From the NCBI GenBank assembly GCA_019009955.1, contig CM032228.1, positions 69,053,501-69,117,500 of the forward strand: a DNA stretch of 64,000 bases. The letters run 5' to 3'. Below the pieces are notes generated by a model that saw nothing but the letters and a program-made list of their open reading frames with translations, ran no database searches and was not told where the DNA came from. This document shows positions 10,653-23,694 of the stretch, in pieces. The stretch comes from Riptortus pedestris. Taxonomy: Eukaryota; Arthropoda; Insecta; Hemiptera; Alydidae. Position 1 is the stretch's first letter. Each line of letters begins with the position of its first letter. Both the position numbers and the translations under genes were made by a program.

Positions 10653-10882
10653 GGGGGCGCAGGTTAGCCATGTGAGTTAAAGCGTTGACCTTTATCTCAC
10701 ATAGTAAACCAAAAGTGGCAAGTTCGATTCTCGCCTGGGCAAAGGAAATTATTTAGTGATGGAATTCATTAAATAACATCCTAAAATCCCACCCTGGCTA
10801 GAAAAGGGTGGTAACCTGTAGATAACCAGTCCCAATTAGCCTCAGTGGCAAAACGTCAACGTTAATAAATAATAATAATATA
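10653..10882 (+). mobile_element. tRNA-derived SINE, near full length
   Basis: The head contains A-box-like TAGCCATGTGAG and B-box-like GTTCGATTC (10722-10730). The body contains GGTGGTAACCTGTAGATAAC, and the 3' end is a TAA/AAT-rich tail after GTTAATAAATAAT. At least six further copies or fragments lie in the window (19738, 30019, 37508, 53131, 54232, 61750). There is no coding capacity; Pol III transcription is inferred from the boxes. Confidence 0.85.
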
Positions 10883-11944
10883 ATTATAGCTTTCTTTTCT
10901 TTCTTTTTTTGTATTGCCATAACGCCGAATCCATCTGATGAAGTGTAGCCAACTTCTTCATGTATTTCCCATTCTGTGTGGTACGATCTCAAAAGAAGTA
11001 TATGAAACTGTTAATTGTATATAAGCTATTTATTATTAATCTATGTATACATGTAGTGAACGTATGGAAATAAACTCCCTCTCTGAAGGGGTTGTGAGGG
11101 AAAATAAATAAAAAAAAAACTATCATGGAGAAAAACAGGCCTTTTTCTGTTCATCCAGATGGATTCATTCCTCTATTAGAAGCTTAAATAATTGTTTGTA
11201 TTCACTTCATACAAATTAACAACTGTAGTAAGGGTATAAAGGAGTAAATGGATAATTTGTGGGAAAATACTATTATATTGATTTAATAAGCTTACTTAAA
11301 CTAATTTTCCTATTATTTTTTTTTGTTGGCTTGAGTGGAATAGAAGCGTCTCGACGCCACCTCTTATTGAATAGATTATGGCGGGGAACAATCGTGTTGT
11401 AAGGCTTCCGTCGGAGGGATTGCCGCAAAGTGAAAATGAAGGGATTATCCCGGGCCTTGTACTATATGGAGGTAAAAGGTTAAGAACAATTTATATCGGC
11501 GGTACAATCTGAAAGGGTGCCTTTGAGAAGAAGAGGCGAGGAGCGGTACAATGGGGCGGAAGGCGCCGCTACACTTTAGCCCTATAGCTGGGGCTTTTAT
11601 TAATTGTAGCAAGGCATTGTCTGTCCGAGATGAGCCAGAGCAGCTCGTGAATGAGTCGCCTCTCAAGGCAGACGGCACGCTACGTATATCGCTCCTTCCG
11701 ATACGTTTGGACCAACGGAACCACCTGTTTCTGTCGCCGTCCAATGCACCGTGCCTGGGGACGTGACTACGCCCTTCCTTATATTTGGGGGAAAGTTGGG
11801 TCTCCAGGAATCACTGAGGTTATTCGGAAAAGATACCATCACACTACGGCAGTAGTTAGACTACGGTTTTACAACATTTCGACTGGCTTTCAGATCTCTT
11901 GTACGATTGTGAAGGTGATCTATACCGTCTCGTGTCTTAGGTAG
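10883..11944. other. Unique sequence with a GC-richer island at 11330-11770
   Basis: The island is clearly GC-richer than its surroundings and shows overlapping ORFs on both strands (11445-11744 minus, 11551-11766 plus). None resembles a known family. It could be old coding or regulatory DNA; the sequence alone does not decide. Confidence 0.35.
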
Positions 11945-12044
11945 TCCAGTTATATTTGGTGTTCATTTTTTATTCCTCAAACGAACTCTTCAAGATCATT
12001 TGGCATAAGATGCTCAGTATTATCGAAACTAGATGTGACAATAA

Positions 12045-13005
12045 AAAGTCCGTCACGCAGGGGCTGCATAAAATAAGCAGATTTCCCACGTGGATTATAA
12101 TAATAGATAAACCTACATACTGCTAAGACAACACCACCATGAATATTAGGGGAATAATTACAAACGGTAATAAGAAATCTTTCCCCTTCCGGTGGGAAGC
12201 GTCTAAAATGTAAGCAAGCAGGTGTACTAACGGCTTTCAGTTAGTTAGTATGTTTAGTTATTGTTTTTCTTTCCGTTAGCGGAAAAAAAACAATAACTAA
12301 ACACTTCAGAATATAACATATTAACTTTATTGAAACTTTATTTATACCTAGTACTGTAATTTATAATGAATAAGAATAAATTTTATCTAAATCAATCAAA
12401 TATTATTAGTCCAAGAGTTTAAGAGTGAGGGGGTTCAGAACATTTTTGCATGTATCTCGTACAATAAAGGTCTATGGATAACAATATGTGGTATTTAAAC
12501 TTCGAATAATGTGGTTTATTATATAATAGAGTATTGTTTACGTAACACGAGTAGAAGTGGGTGTTTACTGAGGGCTGAAAAATGGAAAATACAACTATCT
12601 TGGTAAATCTTCAAGATAGGTAATAAATGTATATACCAATATTTGCAGTACATTAAATTTGCAATAAGAGTTATTTTATACACTTTTTCGATCCGACATA
12701 TAGTAAGGGAGATATTTTGAATTGTCCAAATCTCCCCCTTTAAACCCCTCTCCCTCTGGCACTATGTCAGCCATTAACGAAATTGATCTTTCTTTTTGCA
12801 TAAAACGACTAAATATCGAGTTTGGTACCGATCAAACAAAAATTGCGACCGCTAGAGTCGTAACAGACAAATATATATATACTGTTTTGAACGGACCTTC
12901 GTCATCTACTAGGTAGGATCGATAGACATTCTAAGAAAAATTTTGAAAATTGCGTTATGAGTATGACCTCAATAGCTGATTTCCCTTAAGAGAAATTTGC
13001 TAAAA
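12045..13005 (-). mobile_element. HINE-A element, full length (about 960 bp)
   Basis: This copy shows the family architecture. The L end is AAGTCCGTCACGCAGGGGCT, with CGCAG/CTGCG hairpin potential, followed 28 bp in by AAGCAGATTTCCC. Internal blocks follow (TTTACTGAGGGCTGAAAA, GGAGATATTTTGAA, CGATCAAACAAAAATTGCGA), then a short AT tract near 12870, then the R end with TTTCCCTTAAGAGAAATTTG and CTAAAA. AGCAGATTTCCC is thus terminal at one end and subterminal at the other, as described for non-autonomous Helentrons (HINE/DINE-1 type). No protein is encoded. Confidence 0.75.
12251..12303. repeat. Near-perfect hairpin inside a HINE-A copy
   Basis: TGTTTAGTTATTGTTTTT (12251-12268) is perfectly complementary to 12286-12303. 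Pairing extends through CTTTCCG/CGGAAA with one irregularity, around a TTAG loop. Other copies carry only the right-hand arm, so the left arm looks like a local inverted duplication. Confidence 0.85.
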
Positions 13006-15049
13006 CAATGGTGCAGAAGAAACACCATTTTTCCCAATGAATATTGAAAGTGTGTAGATTGGTTTCATTCTGTCGTGAATCTTTGATATGTGTATCTATG
13101 TATTTATAGTTGCTCATAGAAAATTTCCGAATATATCAAATGCATTCTTAAACGTAAAAACAATTGGCAACACATTATTAAGCTGGACACAGATATTAAT
13201 CTAAAACCTATTTTCCATTAAACAATTATCATTGATTTGATCACGTATAAAGGAAGAACGGGTCCGTAGGATAGTGGAGAGATCTCAATGAAGAAATGTT
13301 TGGACAATCATAACTCAGAGGGACTGCAATGGTAACTAATGGAAATCAATGAGACCGCATTTATAACGAACTTCCATGATTCATTTCTAGGAATCACGGA
13401 CAGATATGGATCAGTGAAAGGATGGATAATTAATTATATTGAGGACACATAAACAGTTAAGAAACATGTGAAGGTTAGTATATGAGACACTTTGAGTATG
13501 GGACACATTAATTTAAGTATGTCCTTTGTAGGAATAATTGAATTTCTACCGTTGATTTAACAGTTGCTGTGTACTTTAGTTTTTCGTTAGGTGAACTCTA
13601 GCAGAATAATATCAGTTTCTTTGCCTTCACTGTTGTATTATCCTTGAACTACTATTGTACTACTTAGTAGAAAAACTATCGCATGATTGACATTATTACT
13701 CAGTATTGAGAAATCTGTAGTGCGTACAAGGGGGAAAACTTTCTTTCCCAGGGAAGTAATTGGAGCTTAAAAAATATCACTGAATGTTGAAAGAACAACA
13801 AATGCCTCATTGAGGCGAGTAATGAAGGTCTTTATGCAGGGAGAAATATCTGTTTAAGCAAAGGATCCATCAATAAATTGCCCTTTTCCCATGGGGCGAG
13901 GCATGTGATTTCTTCATTATAGTCAAAGGCAGCCGACAGGTGGTCGGAATTAAAGCGACGTAGTTTCCTGAATGCACGAAGAGCCTACTGGGATCAGATC
14001 TTGGGCTTCCATTGTGCCGCTGGGAGGCGATTACGGTCAAGTAACATCTGTCGGCTACAAAAGGCCCGTGATTGCGCCGAGGGAATATAAGTGGTGGGGA
14101 CCGGAATACCCTAGCCGATGATGTAGGAAGACAGGAGGATGAGGTTTTTCAGGCCTCTCCGGACTGGTTCTCGAGGGTGTGATGGCGAGTAAGCTCTTTG
14201 TGTCTATGTTAATATCCATCGCTACTCCGTGACTCGCCTCTCACTTGGATCCAACTTCTTTTATAAATATTAGCTCACCTTCATATCCTCTCCATCGTAG
14301 TTCGGGAGAGGCCGTCCGAGTCCGGAGCATTCCTACAATCCTTTTATTTGACCAGCGACAGTGAATAGGCCCATTACATATAAAGAACGCCATTATTGAC
14401 TTTGTAGACACCCGGCATTATTCAACTATCATTCTATTGATTTCTTCGCTTTGGAATGCGGTGCTCTCTCAACGAACGGACTGAAATATTAAATCGACCA
14501 CCTTATAACGTATTCATAGTATTTTCTTAAAACGATTTCACAAGAAACGAATTCAACTCGGCCCATAAATAATTTAGTCATTCTTGGGAGAAAAAAAAAT
14601 TCTGGAATTGAAAAGGCTTTAATTCATTGCAAATGTATATACGCTCTTCAGAAAGCCAAGGAAAACCATTAAAAATTAATAACCTCTAATCATCTCTACT
14701 TGTAAAACGTGTAAATTAAAACAACACTCCTCTAATTACTAATGTACAATTTCAAGTAATTTTTAATCGTGCATCTCACGCCAGTCGTGCAAATGTAACA
14801 TCTTAATTGCAGATTATTTATTCAATAATTGGTAGCTTCTACAATGATAAAATACTTAAAGAAAAGCTGATTAAATACTAAAGGGAAATTCACTCCCCCC
14901 CCCACAAGAGTTCTATGCACCTTAATAAAATAATAACAAGAACTAAAAAATGAATGTTTAGATATACATAAAACAACATAAAATGAAAAACCAATAAACC
15001 ACCATGGGTGAAAAATAGCTTGAAATAGTTACAACTTACACTGGAATAA
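13006..15049. other. Unique sequence with GC-richer island at about 13890-14350
   Basis: The island is non-repetitive, lacks a long ORF and is GC-richer than its flanks. No exon, RNA or promoter is convincing. The remainder is AT-rich with nothing recognised. A C run occurs near 14895. Confidence 0.35.
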
Positions 15050-15128
15050 AAAATTCACGCAGGGGCTGCGTAAACTAATCAGATTTCCCACGTGCTGGAA
15101 TGACACACTAGTAATGTCAGTTGGCCTT

Positions 15129-15168
<40 letters not shown>

Positions 15169-15810
15169 TCTAATTCAACTCAAAATCTCATAATTAATGG
15201 TGTGGGTTCACGCAACGCTGAAAAAAGAAAGTACGAATAACACTTTCAGTTAAGAACGTAAAATCTTAATGAATACGTTATAATACAATGTATTTATATG
15301 TATCTCACATAATAAAGGCCTCTTGAAAACAATATTTGGTATTTAAACTTAGAATAAAGTGTTTTATGATATAACTGCTTACTGTTAATGTGACATGAGG
15401 GGGGGGGGGTATACTGAAGGCTGAAAACTAAAAAAATCTAAATATCTCGCTAAATATTCATCATAGAGAAACTATGTATATATTTCAATATTTATGGGCG
15501 ATTACATTTTCAATAAGATAAGATATACCTGTTCTGCATAATAACGGAGATTTTAATATTTTTCCAAATTTCCCTCTCTAACCCCCCCCCCTGCTGGTCC
15601 GATTTGAGCCTGTAAAACCCTGATGTTTCTATTTAAATAAAACGATTATATATTAAGTTTGATAACGATCAAACAAAAATTGCGACCATTAGAGCGTTAA
15701 CGGACAAAAATATATAATTATGACGGACCTCATTTTCCTGGTCATATCCTGGGTAGGATATTCGAGAAAATGATTCAGAAATCGTATCATGAGTACGACC
15801 TCAATAGCTG
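15050..15810 (-). mobile_element. HINE-A copy with R end lost
   Basis: The L end (TTCACGCAGGGGCTGCGTAA) starts at 15053. An (AT)n tract lies at 15131-15166, followed by one core block to GAGTACGACCTCAATAGCTG, where similarity ends. A second R-end fragment in the opposite direction follows at 15871. Confidence 0.7.
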
Positions 15811-15870
15811 AACGTCAGTTTTATAACTCTAAAAATGATTGCTCCGTCATAATTTTGTATTAATCCTTTT

Positions 15871-15930
15871 TTTAGCAGATTTCCCTTTAAGGACATCTTC
15901 TACTGACGTACGTTCGAAAAATCGTATTAG
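15871..15930 (+). mobile_element. HINE-A R-end fragment
   Basis: TTTAGCAGATTTCCCTTTAA followed by diverged R-proximal sequence (GACGTACGTTCGAAAAATCG). Only about 60 bp remain. Confidence 0.55.
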
Positions 15931-16704
15931 AGATACACAAGCCTTTCATAGTCACATTTTTGTGAATCATAAAAAATCTATAGTAAAAATAAAATAAAAA
16001 ATCTATCTATCTATTATATTATATAACATTTTTCGTTCCGAAGCATTGGTGTGTAAATATCACATAAGTCTTTTAAATAACATAATTTTAAATTAAGTGC
16101 TGCTAATTAATTTTAATAGGAACTATACACATCCGTCTTTTTCCTTCAACCCTACTTCCAATATAATCACTTGCACTTGCCAGAAACTTTGAGCACCAAG
16201 TATGAAAGATTTGTTTAATTTTATTTTTAGTTTGTTTAGGAAATTCATCCTACCTCTCATATAAATGCATATCTAAAAATAGTAAATAATATTAACGGTG
16301 TTTTAATAATTATCATTATGCTATGAGCTAGGCGTTTCCTTTTTTAAGCAGAACAGCTGATCTAATAATTGTTGGTATCTAATGAGTGGGGATAGAAATG
16401 ATTCGGCGAAAAATATAATGCGTGTGCCAGCTGACTAAGCATTGCACTGAAGCCCAGTCAGGACTGATAAAAGATTAATTCTTATATTGGATCGAATAAC
16501 GATTAATATAAACTCAATAATCTAGTATGATTGCCTCCTTTAGTGTGGGAAGAACTCACAATATTGAGTTACGCGCGTTTTCGAGACATTAGAAGGAGAA
16601 TTTTTAAACATTAAATACGTATTTCAAAGACTACTAGATACAGGCTTGACTCATAAATATCTAGATGTCGAGGTATACATCACTAAGTGAACTCTGACGT
16701 ATCC
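15931..16704. other. Unique AT-rich sequence
   Basis: Nothing recognised apart from simple CTAT-type repetition near 16000. Confidence 0.45.
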
Positions 16705-16862
16705 TTTTTAGCATATTTCCCTTAAGGGAAATCTCCTATTGAGGTCGTACTCAAGACGCGATTTCGAGATTTTTCTTCAAATGTCCATCGATCCTACCCA
16801 GGAGATGGCGAAAATGAGGTCCGTTCAAAACTGTATCTCACTCTCTCTCTCTCTCTCTCTCC

Positions 16863-16918
<56 letters not shown>

Positions 16919-17701
16919 TTGTCTGAATTATTATTTGATCAATACCATACTCGATATTTAGTCGTTTTATGTAATAAGAAATGTCAAGTTCGTTAACGGG
17001 TGAAATCGGACAAGGGGGAGGGGAGGGTTTAGAGAGGTAGAATTTTGAAAATTCCAAATATCTCCGTTACTGTACGTCAGCATCGAAAATGTGTAACAAA
17101 TCAATCTTATTGCAAATTAAATGTGCTATAGATACAGTTATGTACATTAATTCTCTATCTTGAATATTAACCGAGGTATTCGAATTTTTCTGTTTTCAGC
17201 GTTCAGCAAACCCCCACTTCTACTCATGTTACATAAACAACACTCGGTTTTGGAATATACCACATTATTCGATGCTCAAATACCAAATATTGTTTTCAAG
17301 GGAACTTCATACATGCAAATATATCAGGTGACCCCCCCCCCCCGTGGTGACCTTCTTAATTTGTTGGACTACTTAAATTTGATTGATTGAGATAAAAATT
17401 ATTCTGATACATTATAAATTACAGTTCTAGATATAGTAAATAGTTTTCAATCAAATTAATATGTTATATTCTGATATATTTCAGTAATTGTTTTTCTTTC
17501 CGGTGAGAGTCGGATTGGCAGAACTGTTTGTTTACATTTCAGACGTTTCCCACGTGGAAGGGAAAGATTTCTTATTATCGTTTGTATTTATACACTTAAT
17601 ATTCACGGTGGTGTTGTGTTAGCAGTATGTAGATTTATCTATTACTAAACTTCACGTGGGAAATCTGCTTAGTTTACGCAGCCCCTGCGTGACGGACTTT
17701 T
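16705..17701 (+). mobile_element. HINE-A element, full length (about 1 kb)
   Basis: The R end TTTTAGCATATTTCCCTTAA is followed by AAGGGAAATCTCCTATTGAG, (CT)n and (TA)n at 16838-16913, then the core (TTCGTTAACGG, CTCCGTTACTG, CACTTCTACTCATG). It closes with the L end CACGTGGGAAATCTGCTTAG, TTTACGCAGCCCCTGCGTGA and CGGACTTTTA. Both ends are present, making it a good reference copy. Short ORFs inside derive from the microsatellite. Confidence 0.8.
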
Positions 17702-17880
17702 ATACTGTTGAAGCCTCAAGCCCGATTTAAACTTTTTGAACAGTTTAGCTCCTAGTATGGACATAACGAATAGATTTATTTTTAAATCTGTGTTAACAAA
17801 AATATATGTAAAACTCAGACTGAATTATATTCAATTAATTATCACTTACTTTTGAAAATTTGAAAGAACCTCCTTTAATA

Positions 17881-18380
17881 TAAACGTCGGATTGAAAAAA
17901 AATGTATAGTACCAATCCTAGTATAAATTAAATATACTATAAATATTGATATATAACTTTATTCTCTGTCTGGAATGTTAACCAAGATATTTTTATGTTT
18001 CAGTTTTCAACCTTCAGTAAACTCTCAGTCCTACTCATGTCACATAAACAATACTCTTTTATATAACAAACCATTTTAAGCTTAAATACCAAATATTGTT
18101 TTCAAGAGGCATTTATTATTACATGGAAGTTTTTTGTGGAGTCATCCAGGAAGATTTTACGTTGTTTCGAAAATGTTTATTTGATATCTTCCATTCTCTA
18201 CATTTAACCATTTCAGTGAACACTAAAGATCAAATTTGATATTGGCAGAAATCGTACATAAAATAGTGGGTACATAGAGAAGGGAAAATTAAAAATATTT
18301 TCGTCATTATCTGTGGGATCGTGTAATAACCAGCACTTGAGAAATCTGTTCAATTTACGCTGCTCCTGCGTGACGTTCCC
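17881..18380 (+). mobile_element. HINE-A copy, R half missing
   Basis: It starts in the core (ACGTCGGATTGAAAAAAAAT) and reaches a diverged L end (GAGAAATCTGTTCAATTTAC, GCTCCTGCGTGACG). Confidence 0.65.
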
Positions 18381-18476
18381 TCGATACCATGTATAGGAAC
18401 GTAAATATCCTATGTCATATTCATATGGAACAACTTTAAATGAATTGCACCAAAGCGTTTTGAACATTTAAGTCGG

Positions 18477-19200
18477 AATGAAATGAAATGAAATTTGTTT
18501 ATTTAAATTGAATGTATTTCTAACATAATAGTGTACATAAAAAAGTTTTGTTTTCTATCAAGAATTTTCTAATATTATGTCAATTAAATTCTTTACAAAT
18601 TAATCAATAACATTTATACTTATATAATACATAAGTTATAAAATTAGGTAAATTTCCATGAACACGTAGTAAATAATTGATCAATAATAATAATTCTATT
18701 CAACTAATTAGTTCCTATAACAATCTTAATACAAACTCTAAATATATCACATACAAGTTTTTATTTATTGATATAAAAATTTATTAAAGGATGGCAAGCT
18801 TTTTAAATTGTGAGAAACTTGTCCCATCTTAAAGAGACCATGTACCTGATCACAGATTATTTTAGACCAGTATTTATGATATATTTTTGTAGTTTTATTT
18901 AACAATTGAACATTTTTGAAAGTATTCATCTTGAGTATAATAACATCCACCGTACATGAGATTCTTTAATTTATTTTGAAACGTAGAATATTTTTAATTG
19001 ATTTAATGCATTCGGGCAGACCGTTAAAGAGTTGTACTCCTGAAAAAGATAATTTTCGAAATATCTGTGTTTGAGGTTTTGGAGGTTTGAAGTTTTTAGG
19101 GGAAAAAATATCAAAATGAGTCTGTGTAACCCATTGTCCCAATGGTTAACCACCTGAAGAGCTATTCTTCTCTAATGTATATGCCTACAAAGGAATGAGT
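18477..19200 (-). pseudogene. 3' end of a non-LTR retrotransposon (degenerate ORF2 tail and 3' UTR)
   Basis: Read on the minus strand at about 18985-19115 in one continuous frame, the translation includes FSGVQLFNGLPECIKSIKNI followed shortly by a stop. This is the typical C-terminal motif of Jockey/CR1-like reverse-transcriptase ORFs (…G.QLFNGLP..IK.IK…). About 500 bp of AT-rich 3' UTR follow, ending in a (ATTTC)n-like tail at 18477-18500, as in retrotransposons without a plain poly(A). The reverse transcriptase domain itself is absent, so this is a 5'-truncated insertion. The clade is not certain. Confidence 0.65.
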
Positions 19201-19737
19201 AATCCTTGAATGATGACTATTGAGAGAGAGACAAGGAGTAGATTGAGAGTCGGGGGGACCTCAATAATGAATGTGAATGGTCTATTTTTGCCTGTCAGTC
19301 GAAGGCTGGAATGCTTTTTGTGGGGAGGGAGGGGGGTACTAACGAGAAATTTCAAGGGGGAGCACCGTGTCATTTTCAAATTGAAGTTGGTGCTCGTTGG
19401 CTTTACGGCGGGTGCTGTGCTTTATGCTAGTCCCGGCGAATGCTTCACCTGGTCTAAGAGCTAAGTTATGCCCTGCTTTCAAGGACCTTCCCATGCCTGG
19501 ATGACAGTGTCTCTTAGTACTCCCGCGTTTGCCTATCCTCCAGCTGTCTTCTGCAAAGCTGCTCGATTCTCGGATGCACGCCAAACCTTTTGAAATATCA
19601 TTAGGAGCATTTAAAAAAACTCTAGAAACTCCCACAGAAAACCCTTCCAGACAACCCAGGATTAATCCTTTAAATTTCTTCTTATGATAGCTGAAGTTGC
19701 GGAGGTGATATAAATCATTAAATTAAATTAAATATTT
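19201..19737. other. Non-repetitive GC-richer island
   Basis: ORFs of 84 codons (plus, 19210-19464) and 98 codons (minus, 19339-19635) overlap, with no recognised family. It is either an unrecognised exon or simple compositional openness. Confidence 0.3.
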
Positions 19738-19942
19738 TTTTAACGTCCACTTTTAGACTAATCGAGGCGGGTTATCTACAAGTTACTACCCTATTTTAGC
19801 CAGGATGGGACTAAGGATTTTATTTAATGAATTCCGTCACTATATAAATTCCTATTGCCCTGTCGGGAATCGAACTCGCCACTCTGGGTTTACAATGTGA
19901 GATAAAGGCCAACGCTTTAACTCACATGGGTTACCTGAGCCC
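19738..19942 (-). mobile_element. tRNA-derived SINE
   Basis: Reverse-complement copy of the SINE at 10653. The tail side is AT-rich (TTAAATTAAATATTTTTTTA), the B-box complement is GGGAATCGAACTCGCC, and the head CTCACATGGGTTACCTGAGC ends it. Confidence 0.85.
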
Positions 19943-21531
19943 ATGATATAAATCAGTGACATAAATCATGAGATATACATATTATATCTTGATTATTGCA
20001 AGATACAATAATTATAAATCGACACTAACAATTAATTGCCAACACAACCTTTAAATGAAACTTTGACATACAATGTAAAGGCATAATAACGGTGTTTTTG
20101 ATCGTCCAAGCAAATATAGTCGTCTACTCGAGGAGGTAGCTAAAATTTTCCCAAAACTTTCATATTAATATATTGTTGGAGATAATGTTGATAGGTCTTT
20201 CAACGAAATATGCTTGTTCAAATATTATTTTATCCAAATAATTAATAAAGATATTCCTTTAATCCTTAATATATTTCTGTATGGTCCAGGCTTGATTCGT
20301 CGGTATTCTGCTGCACGACTTCATTGAGGGAACACTACTGGCTATTGAGTCCAGTGAAAATGCCTAAATATTATGTATCCTACCTAGGAATATATATGTC
20401 CTGTACGGCGTACTACGTGCCCGATGGACCTCCAGAACGTCTCAAGCTACTTACTGTAGAAAGGCTGGATACGCGGTGAGTCCCTCAGAAAGCCGGAACG
20501 AAACGGAGCTGCAATCGTTAGCGGAGGGAACCACTAGACTGACTTACATTTCCGCGGGGCTAACTCAGAAAAGTGAAGTAAAATAATGTTGGTAGCTCCT
20601 GATGTTTTAATTTGACTGTGTGATCCACTAAAATAATACACAAATACTTTTCTCATTAATATTCATAATCTGAACTAAAATCACTTCGCATTAACTCTTG
20701 AATCTTGGATTGCATTGTGCAAGTAAGTAAAAAATTATACGACCAATAACAATAAATGTGTAAAGAAGTTGTAGTATTTTTTTTTCTTCCACTTTGCATT
20801 ATAGTTCTTAGATATTAAGCCACCCTCGAGCGATTTTTGATCTTAGCTTTACCCAGTAAGAAAACTCGACGAATGACCTCCGTCAACCAAGGAGGACCTG
20901 GAAGGAGTTGTCTACATTAGAACTACTGTCTGTGTTCATTTCAGACTGCCTCTGGATCTACGAGAGTCATAACTTTCAGCCATCTCGAGGGGATGTTAAA
21001 CGTTTATACTCCTTAGGCTCTCGCTGATCCACATGTGTTCCAACACACTAGCTCTCTGGCGAGTGACTCGTGAAACTGTTCTCCCTTCCCCCGGTTGTGG
21101 TAGATGTACCCAATCCTTAACCCGCACAGCAACCGGCGCACCCTATAGGAAAGTACTACAAAATAATAATAAATAAAAAGATATACTTCCACTTAAAAAA
21201 ATGAAAAAAGAAAACTTCAGACTGATATCAGCAGTCCTGCGTTTTTATATCACATATTTCGGATTTCTAACATTTTTTTTTTTACTTATTAGACCCGCTC
21301 CACGTCATCTACTCATTTCAATATGTACATACCACTTCCTGGAATACGTAATATAATGGATGAGTTAAACAATTAAAGACTAAACAACTATAAACCAATA
21401 AATTGTAATGTATGGCATTTGCAGTTATTTTACCTTTTGTTGTGCATTACTGAAATTTTTTTTTAATACACTCATATTATTTTTTTTTTTTGTTTTATTA
21501 TTTTATTTTTTTAATTTGATAATTTAATTTT

Positions 21532-21533
<2 letters not shown>
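19943..21533. other. Unique sequence, mildly GC-rich at 20370-20590 and 20860-21130
   Basis: A plus-strand frame is open from about 20370 to 20586 (about 72 codons, no ATG, a GTGAGT at 20477), with no recognisable protein. Otherwise nothing is seen. Confidence 0.3.

Positions 21534-21606
<73 letters not shown>
21534..21606. repeat. Compound (TA)n(TG)n microsatellite
   Basis: About 38 bp of TA pass directly into about 33 bp of TG. Confidence 0.9.
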
Positions 21607-21607
<1 letters not shown>

Positions 21608-21814
21608 TGATCATTTATAATTTAATATTTTTAGATTTATTATTTATTTTTAATGTTTTATGTGTGTTTGAAGTTAATTACTTTTTTATTGTGTTCCATA
21701 TATTTTTTTAAATATTTTAATACGCATTATTTAGTTTGTTAATACCTTGCATTTCGATTTTGTTTTTCATTTTTCTAGGAGATTAGTGTTTTGTGTTAAG
21801 GCAATTAATTTTTT

Positions 21815-21890
21815 TTTTAAACCTTAGTAGTCTTGGAAAACGTATGACTGTAGGTTCGATTCCTACATGGATATGATATGTTGTACATAT
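21815..21890 (+). other. tRNA-like T-arm, possible SINE head or tRNA relic
   Basis: GTAGGTTCGATTCCTAC (21850-21866) is a perfect 5-bp stem, 7-nt loop T-arm containing a B-box. Upstream TAGTCTTGG is only weakly A-box-like, and a complete cloverleaf was not found. The downstream GATATGTTGTACATATC is a small palindrome. Confidence 0.3.
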
Positions 21891-22810
21891 CATCCCAATT
21901 GTGATAGAGGATGTTAATTTTGCACAATTTTCTTCACCAGCAGTGATTTCAGGAGACATGTTGAAACACAGAACTGAAATTGTATCTATTGTTTATTTCA
22001 TCCTTGGGTGTACATATACTCACCTACCATGTAATATATTTGTTAACCTTTGCAGGTCGTCAAAGGAAAAATACTGACGAGGTAACGTTCCCTGCATGCA
22101 TACAACTCTCAAGGAGAAATATTTCTAATGTGTGAATTTTGCATATTTGATATTTAGAGTTGATTTTTTTCTTAGCATGATTGATTATTTTACTTTAGGA
22201 TTGCGAGACGTGTACTCCATTCTTTATTACCTTTTAAATACTTTAAAAATTAGAACGAGGCCTTTCGAAATTGCCTTAACGCACTTCATCATACGTTTAT
22301 TCACCTTTCGCCATCTTGTGGATACCGATATATAAAAACCTAATAAAAGAGGGGATATCTCCCGTTAGAGCTGAATTCAGAATGGGATTTATCCCCAGGG
22401 ACAGTCTATAATTGACATTAATCGGTTCCAGTTAGTTACAACCTCGGCCCCATATATGCCCCAAACCCGGGCGGGCCCCAACTCAATTAGACGGTTTTCG
22501 GGAACCTATTGACTTAATGAAATGTGTTCAGTCGATTTCTTCTTTTCCAACCCCGGACTTCTCCACTTGCTTCGGTCATGGAAATAAGTCGGTCAACCCA
22601 AATATTAAAACGTTCTGAGAGCTTTTGGGAAATTATACGAAACAATAAATAATTAATGAATAATAAGATACTCTCATAACTAAAATGAAGTACAAATTCA
22701 TTAAGAGTGAGGTAAAAACATAAATCTTAATTTCTTAATGCCATAGAAACAGATATAATCATATATAAATTTCTTTAGTGGGTTCCAAAATTTGAAATGA
22801 AATCAAAAAA
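21891..22810. other. Unique sequence
   Basis: Nothing recognised. A GC-richer patch lies at 22420-22600 without a convincing reading frame. Confidence 0.4.
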
Positions 22811-23610
22811 AGTACATCACGAAGGGGCTGCGTAAACAGTTTTCCCTTGTGAAGTATAGCAATATATAAATCTACATACTAGTAACACAACACAACCGTG
22901 GATATTAGGTGAATAAATACAAACGGTAATAAGAAATCGTTCAGACAATTTTAGTAACGTCCCAAAGGGAAGTGTCTGAAATGTAAACGTACAGGTCTGC
23001 CAACCTTTCGCCTGAAAGAAAAACAAATACTGAAATATATCCGAATATAACGTATTAATTTTATTTAAAACTATTTACTGTATCTAGTACAGAAATTTAT
23101 AATGAATCAGAATAATTTTTATCTCTATCAATCACATTTTAGTAGTCCAAAAACTTAAGGTGGAGAGGGGGGAGTCACCAGAACATATTTGCATGTATCT
23201 CGCATAATAAAATCTCCTGAAAACAATATTTAGTATTTATGCTACGAATAATGTGGTTTATGTTATAACAGAGTATTGTTTATGTTACATGAGTAGATTG
23301 GGGGGGGGGTTACTGAAGACTGAAAACTGAAAAATGCAAATATCTCGGTTAATATTCAAGACAGAGAATAAATGTACATAACAATATTTATAGTAAATAT
23401 AATAGGTTATTAGATTAGGTCTATACTATTTCTCGATCCGACGTATAGTAACGGAGATATTTCGAATTTTGGAAATTCCTCTCTAAACCAACCCTCCCCC
23501 TGGTCCGATTTCAGCTGTTAAGGAACTTGATCTTTAATTTTGTAATAAACTCTTAAATATCGAGTTTGGTAACGCTTAAACAGTAATTGCGACCGCTAGA
23601 GCTGTAACAG

Positions 23611-23694
<84 letters not shown>

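Noticed and set aside
10722..10730. Functional tRNA gene suggested by the B-box
   Set aside because: No complete cloverleaf; the sequence recurs as a SINE family with an AT-rich tail.
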